Assembly (NCBI GenBank): GCA_019828595.1
Contig: JAHQRK010000018.1
Location: forward strand, 1,054,001-1,118,000
Origin: Aphanomyces cochlioides
Taxonomy: Eukaryota; Oomycota; Saprolegniomycetes; Saprolegniales; Verrucalvaceae
Direction: 5' to 3'
DNA: 64,000 nt
Below are positions 26,401 through 38,304 of this stretch, one piece after another. The translations under genes were made by a program, and so were the position numbers. Under the pieces are notes generated by a model. That model was not told the DNA's origin, did no database searches, and worked only from the letters and a program-made list of their open reading frames with translations. Numbering within the stretch: position 1 is the first letter of the stretch; each line of letters begins with the position of its first letter.

Positions 26401-29400
26401 CAATAGTTCTCATAACGCCGAGCGTCATCGAGTGAGTCAACAAGAGCCAGACGTAACTCTTTCCAATGGTGCGCCGTGTGTTTCGACGAATGGCACACAA
26501 CTTCCGCGCGGAATAAATCGCCACAGATGCGCCGAGTCAACTCGATATGTACTACATGGACGAGTGAAGCGAAAAGTGGAAGTGCGACTGCATGAGCATC
26601 TGTCGTAAAGAGGTACAAGGGCCATGAGCTTCGAAATGGAATGAGGGAGGTTTGAACCGAGAGAAAATTTGGCACGCGAGAGCCGTGGAGAGTATTCTGA
26701 CGTCGAGCCAAGAGCACAGGAAGAGTGATCGTTTTAACGAGCTCGTTGATCGTAGGAAAGACCACAGGGCGGTCGTCTTGCAAGCTTGCGTACATGTTTT
26801 TTTCCAGAAACTTGTCTGGAGTTGGCCACAGTACCTAGACAACAAAATGAGAGCGCAAGTAGGGCAATCACTCGTACAAGCGGAGTTTTGCTTTCGTTCA
26901 TTTCTTTTGACAAGATCCAATTGTAAGCAATTCGATGCGGATCGATCACGAGTGGCGTGAGCTGCTCGGAAGCAATGAGGGCAATATTTTCACGGCAAAG
27001 CAAGTCATCGGTAACGCCTTGAGCGAGCCACCGTTGAAGGGCACTAGCATCAAGAAGCAAATCACTTAGCAATTGGCCACGTGCATGTGACACCAAGCTC
27101 TCCGAGGTTGCAACGCTGTGTTTCTTGAGCTCATGGACCCATTTGAGAACAAGTTGTCGTCGCCCAAACGATGTCAAATGACTTGCATATTCTAGCACCC
27201 CCGTAGCAACAAGAAGATCACCTTTGAGGCACTTCATCGACGTTTCAATCATGTCGACCTCGTCCTTCCATCCACCAACAAACACATTTGTCGCAGCCAA
27301 TACGACATTGGCTTTCTCCATCACCGTCGAATGATCCGTGAGTTTGGCCATAAGGTCCCGCAATTGAATATCAGCTTGGTTTCTCGCTGCTTTTGCCTCT
27401 TCCATGGATGTGGTTTGGTCATGGAGCGCACGATGAAGGGTGGCGCATTTTTCAACTGCAGCAGCCAAGTTGGCTCGCTCCACCTGAAGGTGTTTGAGCT
27501 GCGGTTTGAGCAGGACAATCGTTTGCTTGTAGTGGAGCATAGCGCGGATCCAGCCGCAGAAGATGCCAGCGACCGGGTGAAACGAGTCGAGATTTGTCGG
27601 CGAGAATTCAATCAAGTCGTATATTGGTATCAGTGGTCCCAACACTTCGTCCTTGATCGCCGCAACGAAGTCCGTCCCGTGCGACTGAAAGGCTTGAAGG
27701 GTTGCTGGGTCATAGAGCTGTTGCAAATGTGAGCAAGTTAAAAGAATGCTACCTACGTACTCGTTGGGCAGTTGGGTTGGCAAAGTCCATCCATCTTGTG
27801 TTCTCATCGCGCTCGTCAGACATTTCGACCGGCTCAACGCCAAGCAGACGGCCGAGACATTCATACAAGTACTTGATCAAGATGGGCGCGGGCTCGAGAT
27901 CAATGAACTCTCGTACATCCTGCATATTGATGTCAAGGAGCGAGCGACGGGCTGCTAAAAAGTCTTCTGTGGCACTTCCAAGCATTCCATCTACTCGGGT
28001 TTGATCAGCGAGGATTCGACTCTCCAGTTCGGTGCGAAAAGCCTCCTCAGCTTCGAGTTTTCGGCGAGCTAGTAGTATGGCTTGAGTGCTTGTGTGCATG
28101 CCGACATTCATTGACTTGGTCAGTTGATGGACGCCGTGGATTTCAGGCTCTATCGAACTCACCGACGTCGAGACGTCCGTGGCAAGTTTCTCAACGAATT
28201 GAAGCGTGTCCAGAGCTTTCAATAGCTTGGCTTGACGAGCTTCAAGACGTGGTACATGACGAGCCCATTGTCTCGCAAAGCTCAAGATGTGATAGATAAT
28301 ACGCGATGGTGTGATTGGGCACGACGGCGACTCGAATGGAGCTGCAAGCTGTCTAAACTGGAGACAGAGTGCGGTGAACTGTTTGACATCGACGTCAGTT
28401 GCGTCTGACGTGTCCAAACGACGTTTGGCAATGGCGTAGTACGCTTCATCGGGCCAACTGTCCATGAAATGGATGCGACATCGATGGATAAGCACATCGA
28501 AGTGCGTGGTGGCGTGTTGGAGTGCAGCTTGTGCATGCGCTCCTGTTGTCAGCACTAGAACAATTTTGACGAGCTGTCGAAGTTGCACGATGCAGTAGGA
28601 TTGGACGGCAGTTTGGTTTTCCAAAATGACATCGCTGTCTTTCCCAGTCTCCCGCAGTGCTGGTGCAAGAGCGTCAACTTCCGACGGTGAGAGAAACTCT
28701 GGCACAACGTTCATGCCATTGACAAGGCTGCACAACTCTTGAAGGCATTCTGGACGCTTGAGAAGACTGTCTTTGATAATCCACACCGACGGCTTGTGTT
28801 CAGAGACGACTTTAACAAGAATCGAAGTCAAAGCAGCGCGCCATTGGGCATGGGTTTGAACCTCTGGAGCTTGCAAATTCGTGTAGTGAACCGAGGCACC
28901 GCTCAGCGCTACTGCCAGTCGAGCGAGTGTGCCTTTCCCCGTACCAGATCGACCAAGGAGTAGGATATGGTCAGGTTCCAAAGAGCTGTTGAGAGGCGCG
29001 TAGCCCTTGACAAGACGGTGGAGCCGCACAATGTGCTCGAGAGCGTAAGTCGTTTGAATATCCATGTCCAAGTGAAGCGAGGATGGTCGCACGGGTGTAT
29101 CAGACAGCGTTTTGAGAATATTCATGACTGGTTCTTGGACTGTCGTCATGACGTCGGTGATCTCAACGTACGCTCCACTTTCATGCACTGCGTCCGAGAA
29201 ACAGAGCCTTTGGAACTGCGCCATGCCTCCAGCAGTCAATGGTCCTTGATTTGGCTGCAACAGATTCGTTGTGCTGCTAGTGCTCGGTGGGATATCAAGG
29301 CTAGCTCGACTAGCTCGGCTGTTGTGCCGTCCAGGCGCACCAGACATGGACTCGGGAGGTACAGCCGGTACTACAGCAGGAACAGTTGGGAAGAGAGCCT

Positions 29401-32400
29401 CTTGGGTGACGCCAAAACTAGCTGTGCAGACATCGCGAAGACTTGTGAAAAATGTGAGCTCGTCGGCTGTCGATATGAGACGATCGTGGAATTCACGCGT
29501 TGCTTCATGGCACCAAAGGCGGATAATCGGCGTTTTGTCGTTTGGAAGCATCGTGGCGGGACAAGCCCGTGTCGACATGTGAAGAACTTGCACGATGTTT
29601 GAAATACTAAACACGTAATGTGGACAACGCGGTGATGGGCGGAATTTTTCCACGACGGCGTGAAACAATCTCGTCGATGCTTTGACAATCGCTCCGACCA
29701 TTTGCGTGTAGTCTAGCGAGAGATTGCGGGACTGCGCTAGCCAAACTGTGACTCCAGTGAGCATCTTGGTGAGATCGGCATCCAAAATGGAAGTGAGGGC
29801 TATGGGAGTAAATTTTGACGCAAGCCGTGCACCGACGGCATGAGGTAGCGACGGCCGCAACGTGAGCGACGCGACACAGGCATACCCTGAGATGGCAGCG
29901 TCTGCAAGAGTTTTCGGTTCCAAGATAGAATTTGTACCGAGGAGATGGCGAAGACATTCGAGTGTGCAGCTTCGATCCGTGAGGGCTCCATTTGGAACAA
30001 GGGGAAGGCCAATGTCGTCAACGACGACAACAAGCGATTTACCACTTGGGGCAACAAGTGAGCTCTTTCGGACTCTCTCGAGATGGTTTTCGAGACCTTC
30101 AATTAGCCGCGCTGGCACCATCCAAGAGTTGAAGAAGAGCTTGAGGAAATATTGTGAAGATGGTGGCGGCGGACCAGCGGCGGCTGGTGGCTTGGGTTGA
30201 GTTTCCACCGATGCACTCGAAGGCAAGGGCACTAATGCGTCTAAAATGGCTTTGGCTCGCAACGTGGCTTGAGCTTGAAAGACGTCCAAGACCACAGACT
30301 TGCCAGCTCCACGAGGTCCTACCAAGAGCACATGGTTGCGACGAGAGCTATTTTGCGTCAGGATGTCCAGCATATGAGCAGCGCAGGCAGTGTTTGGAGT
30401 GGGAACGAATAAATCGCTCAATCTTCGCATTACTGGTGGCGGAGTGTAGCAGTGGTTGGAGTACAAGTCAGACCAGAGCTCCCACTTGACGCCCCACTCG
30501 ACGCTGAGTCCAAAAGAGTAGACCAGATCGCCGCGTCCTGGTGGAAAGAACATGTTGATCTTCTTGGCATTCAACGCTAAGTGTCGACTTGTTTGTGAAG
30601 ATAACGTTGCTGACGACGGTGTGTTTGCTGGAGCTTCACCAGCAAGCGATCGCAAGAAAGCATCGAAGCGCACACGTTCGTCATGGAGTGGCGTGTGACC
30701 AATTCCCCACACGAGCGCTTGGAGGAAGAGGCACTGAGTAATTGTAAAGATTTGCTTTGCCGTCATGGCCACCATTTTGCCATGGACAACTCGTAATGAT
30801 GCATCCAGTATCGACAGAAGAGCGTTCATTCGACTCACATCTGTCGTTGGCAATCCCGACGATCGAAAGTGGCGCTGAATGAACTTTAGTGCTGGCTCAA
30901 CAAAGTCGACGGTTGCATCTAACGCATTCTTGACGTCATCAATTGCCACCAAGTACTCTGGCATTCGGTTGATCCACTCAGAGTAGACTGTCCGCCAAGT
31001 CACCACATTTGAGTCGATGTGGACGACAGCGCATCGCGACACAATCGACGGCGATGCCGACGTCGCATGAGTAGATTCAAAAATAAAGCGCTGGTTGAGT
31101 GGACGTGGCAGAGTCTCGCCTGAAACCAACTGAACTGCGGCCGTGTCGTCCAGGAGCGTATTGAAGCCGTCTGCCCATGTCGAGTCAATGGCGCCATCCA
31201 AGATTAGCCATGACTGCAAGGATGCTGCTGCTAACTGCTTGCGAAGGAGCAGCGACAGTACGCCTTCACGAAATGTATTTGTCGTTGGTGCAATGGAGCC
31301 AAAGAGCTGGCTAAGCGTGATTGCTCCAGGTGCGACGACTTGCACCGCCACCGAATTTGACGTTGGTGCGTTGCCATTTCGACGGACAAATGCTTGAAGC
31401 CGCTCCTCGAGAACTTGATAAACCTGCGCCAATGCCATGTAGACAGCTGTTTTGCCCGACGAAGGTGACCCCAGGAGCAAAACACCTGCGTGGCCTTCCA
31501 CAGCTTCGTGCAGATTTTGTATCTTCGCTTCAAATGCAGGCGTTTGTACAAGGCGCAAATTGACCAAGCCAACTCGAATCGCATCGGACGGTAACGCTGT
31601 CGAGGAGCTTGCAGGAAGAGGATCTGGCTGGCTACGAAGCAAGTCTATGAGCAGTCCATTGACCTCGTACTGGGCCGCCACTGGGAGCTGCATGCGAACG
31701 AGATCCGAGAGGATATGGATCACGACGAGCTCCTCAATCGTAAGCTTGTTCGGATGCACGGCCATCGTTTGCTCTCGAGCCAGGCATGCTTTTGCTTTCG
31801 AGACGAGGATTGGCAAAATGCTGAATCGACCAACGTTGTCAATCTCTCCGTGGCTCTCTAAAATTGTTTCGACCGCGGCGAGCATAAACTCGACGAGGAG
31901 GGCCAGGCGTTCTGCCTCAGCAAAGCCAGCAGCCAGAAACAGAACACAAGCCACCAGGTGCAGCGGTGGCCGCACGACATTGACTCGACGGAAAAGGCTT
32001 TGGAAAAAGACAGGAAGGTTGTTTGAATGATCTCCTGAAGGCTGAAAAGTTGCCATGATATGTGCACCGCGTTTGAGACGGAACTTGACGCCATGGAGGA
32101 CAAGAGATGACTCTCGAGCGAAATTCGATTCTTGCAGCTTTTGAATCATCTCCAGTACAACGCCGAGCTGGTAGTGCACGATGTTTTGAACGTCGTCCAA
32201 GCATAGCCATGCGCCCGTGACGACGACACCTTTGATTAGCCTCGTGAGTTCATTCATACTGCAAGCTGCGACGCATGAAAAGAGAACAAAGAGCTTGGCG
32301 CATGTGGCAGCTATCGTCCGACACGTTGACGACTTTCCAGCTCCAGCACGTCCTGCGACACAAGTTCCTTTGGCCAGATTCACAGCAGCAAAGACAACTC

Positions 32401-35400
32401 GAGCGCATTTGAGTGTGTTGGGCAGCATCACATGGACGGCGCGGTTCCCAACATATTCGTACCCGTACGGAATGCTCGCCTTAAATAGCTTGACGTGGAG
32501 ATTATTGTCGTGCCATGCAAATCGAATCTGGGACTGCCATGGAAACGCCTCGATGTCCGAGACATCGTGGCGAATCAAGTCGGCCGTCACGTCTCGAGCA
32601 TGCAGTGTCTGCGTGAGGAGATTCGAGAGGAGATAAATGCGCCGACGTGTGGTTTGGCCGTCTTTTAGCTCTGCCTGGACTTCATTCATGCGTCCCATGA
32701 GCTCCGATGTGAAATACGCTTGCAAGCGGCTACAAGGTGTCGCTATGGGCGATGGCGACTGTGCTGGTTCTTCCGGAATCGCATCCTCGTCGTCGTCTTC
32801 AGAGTCAACGTGCTTCTGAATACGATTGACATCGGTCTTTGTCGCTGGAGCTGCATCCGTCGTCGCATCCTGAAGCGAGGATTCAACGTGCACGGTCCAC
32901 ATGCACATATCGACGGCCAAGACGACTTGCTCTGGCCAACACGACGTCCATTTGCGAAAGTCTTTCTTCACGTAGTCGTTGATAGCATTGCGGATTAAAA
33001 CCTGCACCGCCGTTTGGATTTGAAGCTCCAGTCGTCCAAGCCAAACATCAGGAGAGACTTTCTCCGTGGCGACAATTTGGCTCAGCGTCACCACTTCATC
33101 CATTGGGCTCACGATGTGCGTGATTTCGCAAATGCTGTTCATTTCAACGCGGCCAACGCCAGGGAAACACCGTGTAAGGAGTCCAGTCGTCAACGCTTTC
33201 ACCCGAGATGGCGTCAACGACAAGGTTTCAATCAGTTCGGCGTTCGACAACAAGTAGAAGCGAGAAAAGAGCGCTCGCTTGGCCTCCAAGCAGGATGTCA
33301 AGCCTTCCAAGATTGCTTCCAAGAGAACCAAACACTCGCGTAGCTTTTCAGGCGCCTTGTCAATCTGGATAACTGCTAGACAAAGCGGTCGAGCGACGAC
33401 GGCATTCATGATGGAGCGCCAGTGGCTGTCGGCAATGTCAAATTTTCTCGCTTCAGGAGTTTTCTTGTCCAAAATGGCGTGAATCGTTTCCGTGGCGGCA
33501 AAGAGCGGAGCAATTTTCTTCCACGACGACCCTGTTTCCCAAAGCAACTCGGTGAGATCTCGGAGTTTGACAAGACTGCGCTCCCATGCTACAGCACGGC
33601 CAAAGAAAGGTTTGCGAAACTGCGAGCATCGAATTGTTTGGGTTCGCAGGATGTGATCTTCGACCTTGATGTGAATATCGTCAACCGCATGCTCGGCGAG
33701 CACAAATGTATCACCAGACACGACGACTTTGAATTCCATGTGGAGCCATTCTTCTGCCATGCCGTCAAGGGACGCTTCAATCTCGGCTTCGTTGGTCGCC
33801 GCGTCGGAAATCTCAAGCAGCTTCGCCACGTTTTGCTGGACGCCAAGATCCAAAAGACGCTGCAGCGTCGTGTGCTCAGCAGGATCGATGATAAAACCCA
33901 CTGTCTCCGCGATCGCAGTCCAGTGACGTTCGCGCAAACTTGCATTGCCCATGACTGAAATGATTGCAATCGAGTCATTGAACTCCAAGATTTGCTTCTT
34001 GAGCGTTTCTGCGGCGCCAACAGCAGCCGGCGACGTAGCGGCTAGCTGCTTCGTCGCGTTCGTTAATGTAGTCGTCATGGCTTGGATCAGTCGCTCAGTG
34101 CCCTTGGCGTCCAGCTCAAAGATATTACCGCGCATCCACTTGACGCTTGATTCACGAAAGTCCCGCGCTGTCTGCCACAGTTGATCGTACGGATCGAGCG
34201 TCTCGCAAATGTAGTCAAGCTGCAAGAAATCTGTCTGGACCCATCCGAGTTTCATTTCCTCGTCGGCGATCACATTGATCGTATGGCGCGCATGCGTGAT
34301 AGCATCTCGAATTTTGCCGAGCTGAACGACATAAGTTGTCGCGTGACGCAAGTCGCTCTTCTTTTGAAACGACGTGACTTCAGCTTCAAGCTCTTCCAGC
34401 TCGGCTTGGAATCGAGTCCGCTTGGCAATGAAGGCAGTCTCGATGCGGGATCGTTCATGCTGCAGTGCAAGATCGCCGTCTCGTAGAATCTTCTCAATTT
34501 GATCTTTCCACTGGAATGTCTTTGTCGTTGAAGCCAACAAATCCATCGAGACGACAACGCCTGCAACCGCTGGACATTCTCGGACGAGCGTGCATTGCTC
34601 AAAGAGGAAAAGCACTCTCTCCTTGACATGTTGGACATTTCCGTCTAATGCCACAAGGTCATGACTTCTCAATTTAGCCAAGTACGCCTAATACACCATG
34701 AAGCACAAGTGCGGACGAGATAAAAGTACCTCGGCTTCGACCAGTTCGTACAAGTCGACAGGTTTTCGCGCCAGACGTCCCGCGATGAGCTTGAATTGCT
34801 GTCGAATGTCCCGGTTGAGCCGGAGCGTCGCTTCACTAAATGCATGAACGAGCGATTGAATAAACTGCGATGCTTTCTGGAGAAGCCCAGTGTTGAGTTG
34901 CTTGCATGCGATTTGAAACAAGCCCAAGCCAGGTTTTGTCGGCGCGACGTCGGGTTCCTTGGCGATGCGACTTGCCGTGTCGACGAATTTAACGATTTCA
35001 GCCGCATACGCTGGAATATCATGCGTTTGCGAGACAAAGACGTCAAGGGCGCCGTCGCCAGACGCCACCATCTACGTCCATCGTGACGTCGAGACCACCA
35101 AGGAGTCCGTACCGAGTATTGAGAGTATGTTGTTCGGAGTGCCGTGGCATGCGCGACGTTTGTCTGGAGGATTTTGCGAATGATCTCAGCGGCGTGGACG
35201 ACTTCAGCTTCATGGAGCCCCATGCTCCAGAGGAACGGCGAGCCGCCGAGAATGATTGATGGCTCAAATTTCGTCTCCACACGGTCGACATGCGTCAGGC
35301 AGCTCGGGATGTTGTACAGAACATTCAAGAGCGCGAGCTGTACGTCTTCGAGCGACGTGTCAAACTAGAGCCAAGTCAGTCTGACGGCATCAGCTAGGGA

Positions 35401-37640
35401 CAGCACATACCTTGATCTTGTTCTGGTCCAAGACGAGGAAAAGCAGCAATCCGTGCATGGACGACGTTGATTCCGGCGTTGCAAATGCTTCAAAGTACGC
35501 GACGTAAGCGTCAATAGAGCGTACGATGAGCCGTCGGAGCTGCAATGACATGAGCGTGGCCACGCATTCAAAATAGTGCTTGGGGTGCAGGAGTGCCGAG
35601 TCGAGGACTTCGTCGTTCTTCGCACCCGTGAGGATGCGCTTGGCCTTTTGGAACCATCGATCCAGGAGCAGCGCTTTCACTTTGGCGGCATGCGCGATCT
35701 GCCGCTTTTCAAACGTCCTGACGTCCAGCGGCGTCAACTGTTTCGCCAGTTCACTCGGCGACGGCAAGTCCACCAAGAGTAGTGAGTCGTAGTCCGCCCA
35801 CATGTAATGCAGCGCCATGACGTGTGTGTCAATGAGCATGAGGAACTGCCGCACGTGGGCTTCCGCGCGGGCTTTTCTCTCCTTCCACGTCGGCGTGATG
35901 GTTATGGTCGTGGCGTGCATGTGGCCCCATTTCCATTTCTCCTGGGCTCGGAACGCCGGCGGTGTTCCGCCGAGAATATGCAAACGGAGCTGCGTCTCCC
36001 GTCGGAGGAGAAGATAATCCAAGATGGCTTTCTTGATGCTGTACGTGTAGCAAGCATGCGTCTCGTGGAACATGGCAGCCACAAGCGTTTCTTTCTCGCC
36101 GACTCTTTGCACAGCCCGCGCGATGAGACTTTGAATGCGCTGTGTCCATGAAGGATTCATCGGGACGATGTCGTTGTCGTTGATGATTTTGTCGAGATAA
36201 TGCAAATATCGCGCGACGGCAGTCTCCTCGTCGTTGTCGCGGTCAGTTCCTTGGTTGTTGTCTCGCGGATGAGAGCCACCTGTCTTTCGTTTGTCGTCTT
36301 CATGCCCTCGAGAGTGAAAGGGAATGCCATCGGGAGCATAGACTGGTTTCCCCGACGTGGTGACAAGAGGAAGAGGAACCTTGTCATGGGTGGGACTCGG
36401 TGGTCGTAGTGTAACTTCGAGCTCAGCGGCGCGGTTCGATTCGTCCTCGAGGAAGACAAGGCCATGGCCGTGGTGGCCGGTGTGCTTCCGCATCACGAGC
36501 TGGCTTGCAGCGAGACTGTAGTTGGTTCCGATTCTGTCGGACGAAGTCAGCTTTGATGCGCCGTCGCCTTGCTCAACACCCAGTGTCCGGCAGAATGGAT
36601 CTAGAAGCGGCGGGTACTTGGCATCGAGCTGCTTGACGGTATCAACGCAATCTGCTTGGTTGGGGACGAGCGCCCATGGCATAGCGAGGACTGTCGTCGG
36701 GGTTTCGTCGGTTCGTGAGAGTAGTTTTTGCCGCAGGACAACTCGTGGACTCATGTTGGCCTTGTCAGTCACCATGCGCATCCGTCTCGGGGAAGAATGC
36801 GCATCCTTGTCCAGGAGTGACGTAGTCGGTGAAGAAGGTTTCGTCGGGATGTGGAGCAGTGGTGGCGTCGATTGAGAGTCAGGCGGAACAATATACGACG
36901 TAAATGTGTTCGAGCTCGCGACGAGAGATCTTGCACACACACGAGTAGGTAAAGCACAATGGATCGAGCGCTGTTACCTTGGATGGGGCTGCGTTTGCTT
37001 CTTTGGTTCAACAGGGGGTGCTTCTGCTTCAACCTACAAAACGCAATTAGCGTGAATCATTTCGGACCGCTCGTCGCGTACTGGCTGTTTCTGCATGAGG
37101 TGTCCGTCGACGTATCGGTTCTTGCACGTGAGAATGCCGACACCGAGGCTCAATTCGACAAGAGGCTGAGTTCGCATATGAGAGCCAATGTTGTCGAGAA
37201 TGTGTTCGAGCCACGACTTGGCTGTGTACTCTTGGATGTTGCAATTGACTGCAATGTCGCGGTATTCCAACGCGGAGGAGGCTTGAAAGGTCCCGTCAGC
37301 GTCAGTGTCGAGTCCGTACTTGTTGGCAAAGGCATGGTGGATGACTACACCATCGAGCGAATCAACAGTGTGTTCAATTGAAAGACGTACCGAAGTGAGG
37401 AATGCGAATATTGTGCGAGTGAGCAAAGACGAGAACTGTGCCAAAGCCTGGAATCGACGCTGGCATGTCATGTTCCACCTACGCATGGCGATCTGTCATG
37501 GATCTGACGTTCCGGTCAGTGCAAACCTTTTCCTGGATCCAGCTGCAAACGAACGCCCACACTTGTACAAGCTGGTCTGTCGTTGGTGTCACCATGTTCA
37601 TGAGAGTCCGTGGCGTTGCCGCCGCCCCGCCTCGATTCAT
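23450..37640 (-). CDS. Divergent dynein heavy chain with N-terminal CCDC81-like HU domain
   Basis: Fourteen exons joined by 38-52 nt introns give 4536 residues. Exon limits from 5': 37640-37527, 37478-37391, 37344-37082, 37033-36978, 36929-35411, 35364-35113, 35071-34730, 34687-27761, 27717-26878, 26834-25221, 25177-25000, 24947-24253, 24214-23993, 23950-23450. Residues about 20-150 look like the HU/IHF-fold module of CCDC81 (QVWAFVCSWIQEK, IPGFGTVLVF, LSLGVGILTC). A linker leads to a dynein tail (YSIKKAILDYLL near 470). P-loops: AAA1 AGRAGAGKSS near 1659, AAA2 GSPSSGKT near 1954, AAA3 GPRGAGKS near 2336, AAA4 GRSGTGKG near 2790. AAA1 Walker B is CLDDVQ, not CFDEFN, and the sensor-1 MNPGYAGR is replaced by FQPSGDHS. 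The 5' end is the least certain. If HU and dynein are separate genes, dynein would start at ATG 36781. Confidence 0.8.
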
Positions 37641-38304
37641 AATACGAGAGGACGGCGACAAGACTGACGCCTTGTTTGGCAATGGGAATATCGGATTTGC
37701 ATCGCAAGCTGGCGCGAGTGCTTTGATCACTGGCAGTCGCACTGTCGTCCGATCCATGCCCAGAATGGACAACTTTACTGACAAATTTGAAAAAATGATC
37801 GCGACCTTTCGCCACAAGATACAAATTTGGAGAAAAGATGAAGTCGACGACAGCGCGACACATGACAGAGTGAGGATGGCCAAAGCGGAACCAATTCTTG
37901 AGGTCCTTGTCGAGTGCGGGCCATGAGAGTCATCCAGAGGTCGTTGGTAAGTGTATCATCTCGCTGAGGGCTCCTTGCTGGGCTTAGAAGGCAGGGCGAA
38001 AGGGTTGCTCTCGCCTGAGACTTGGCGTTGATGATGGCCCGACTTTGTGACTTCCTTGTCGGTCTCGTTCTTGGATTCTGTCAAACTTTTTGGGGACATC
38101 TCCGAGTCAGGGGGCGCTAGGCTAGGCATTCCATGATGATCGACCGATATGCACATCTTCCCAGACGGGATATTGGTAGGAGACACGCAGAAGTTCAAAC
38201 GAAGATGACGCCACACGATGTGAGAGGTATGTGAATCAACTTTGTTTCAGTGGAATATCCTCACTATTAATAGACATCTATCGCCTTGTACAACTAGGCT
38301 TGCT
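37641..38304. other. Spacer between HU-dynein and LKR/SDH, no firm gene
   Basis: A minus-strand open frame continues upstream from 37641 to about 37930 (MCRAVVDFIF and following) and can be spliced into the HU exon through a 49-nt intron at 37730-37778, so it may be an alternative 5' exon. A second minus frame at 37956-38216 is Ser/Lys/Pro-rich without an ATG and without a clear donor. I could not link it confidently. The rest is the LKR/SDH 3' flank. Confidence 0.4.
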
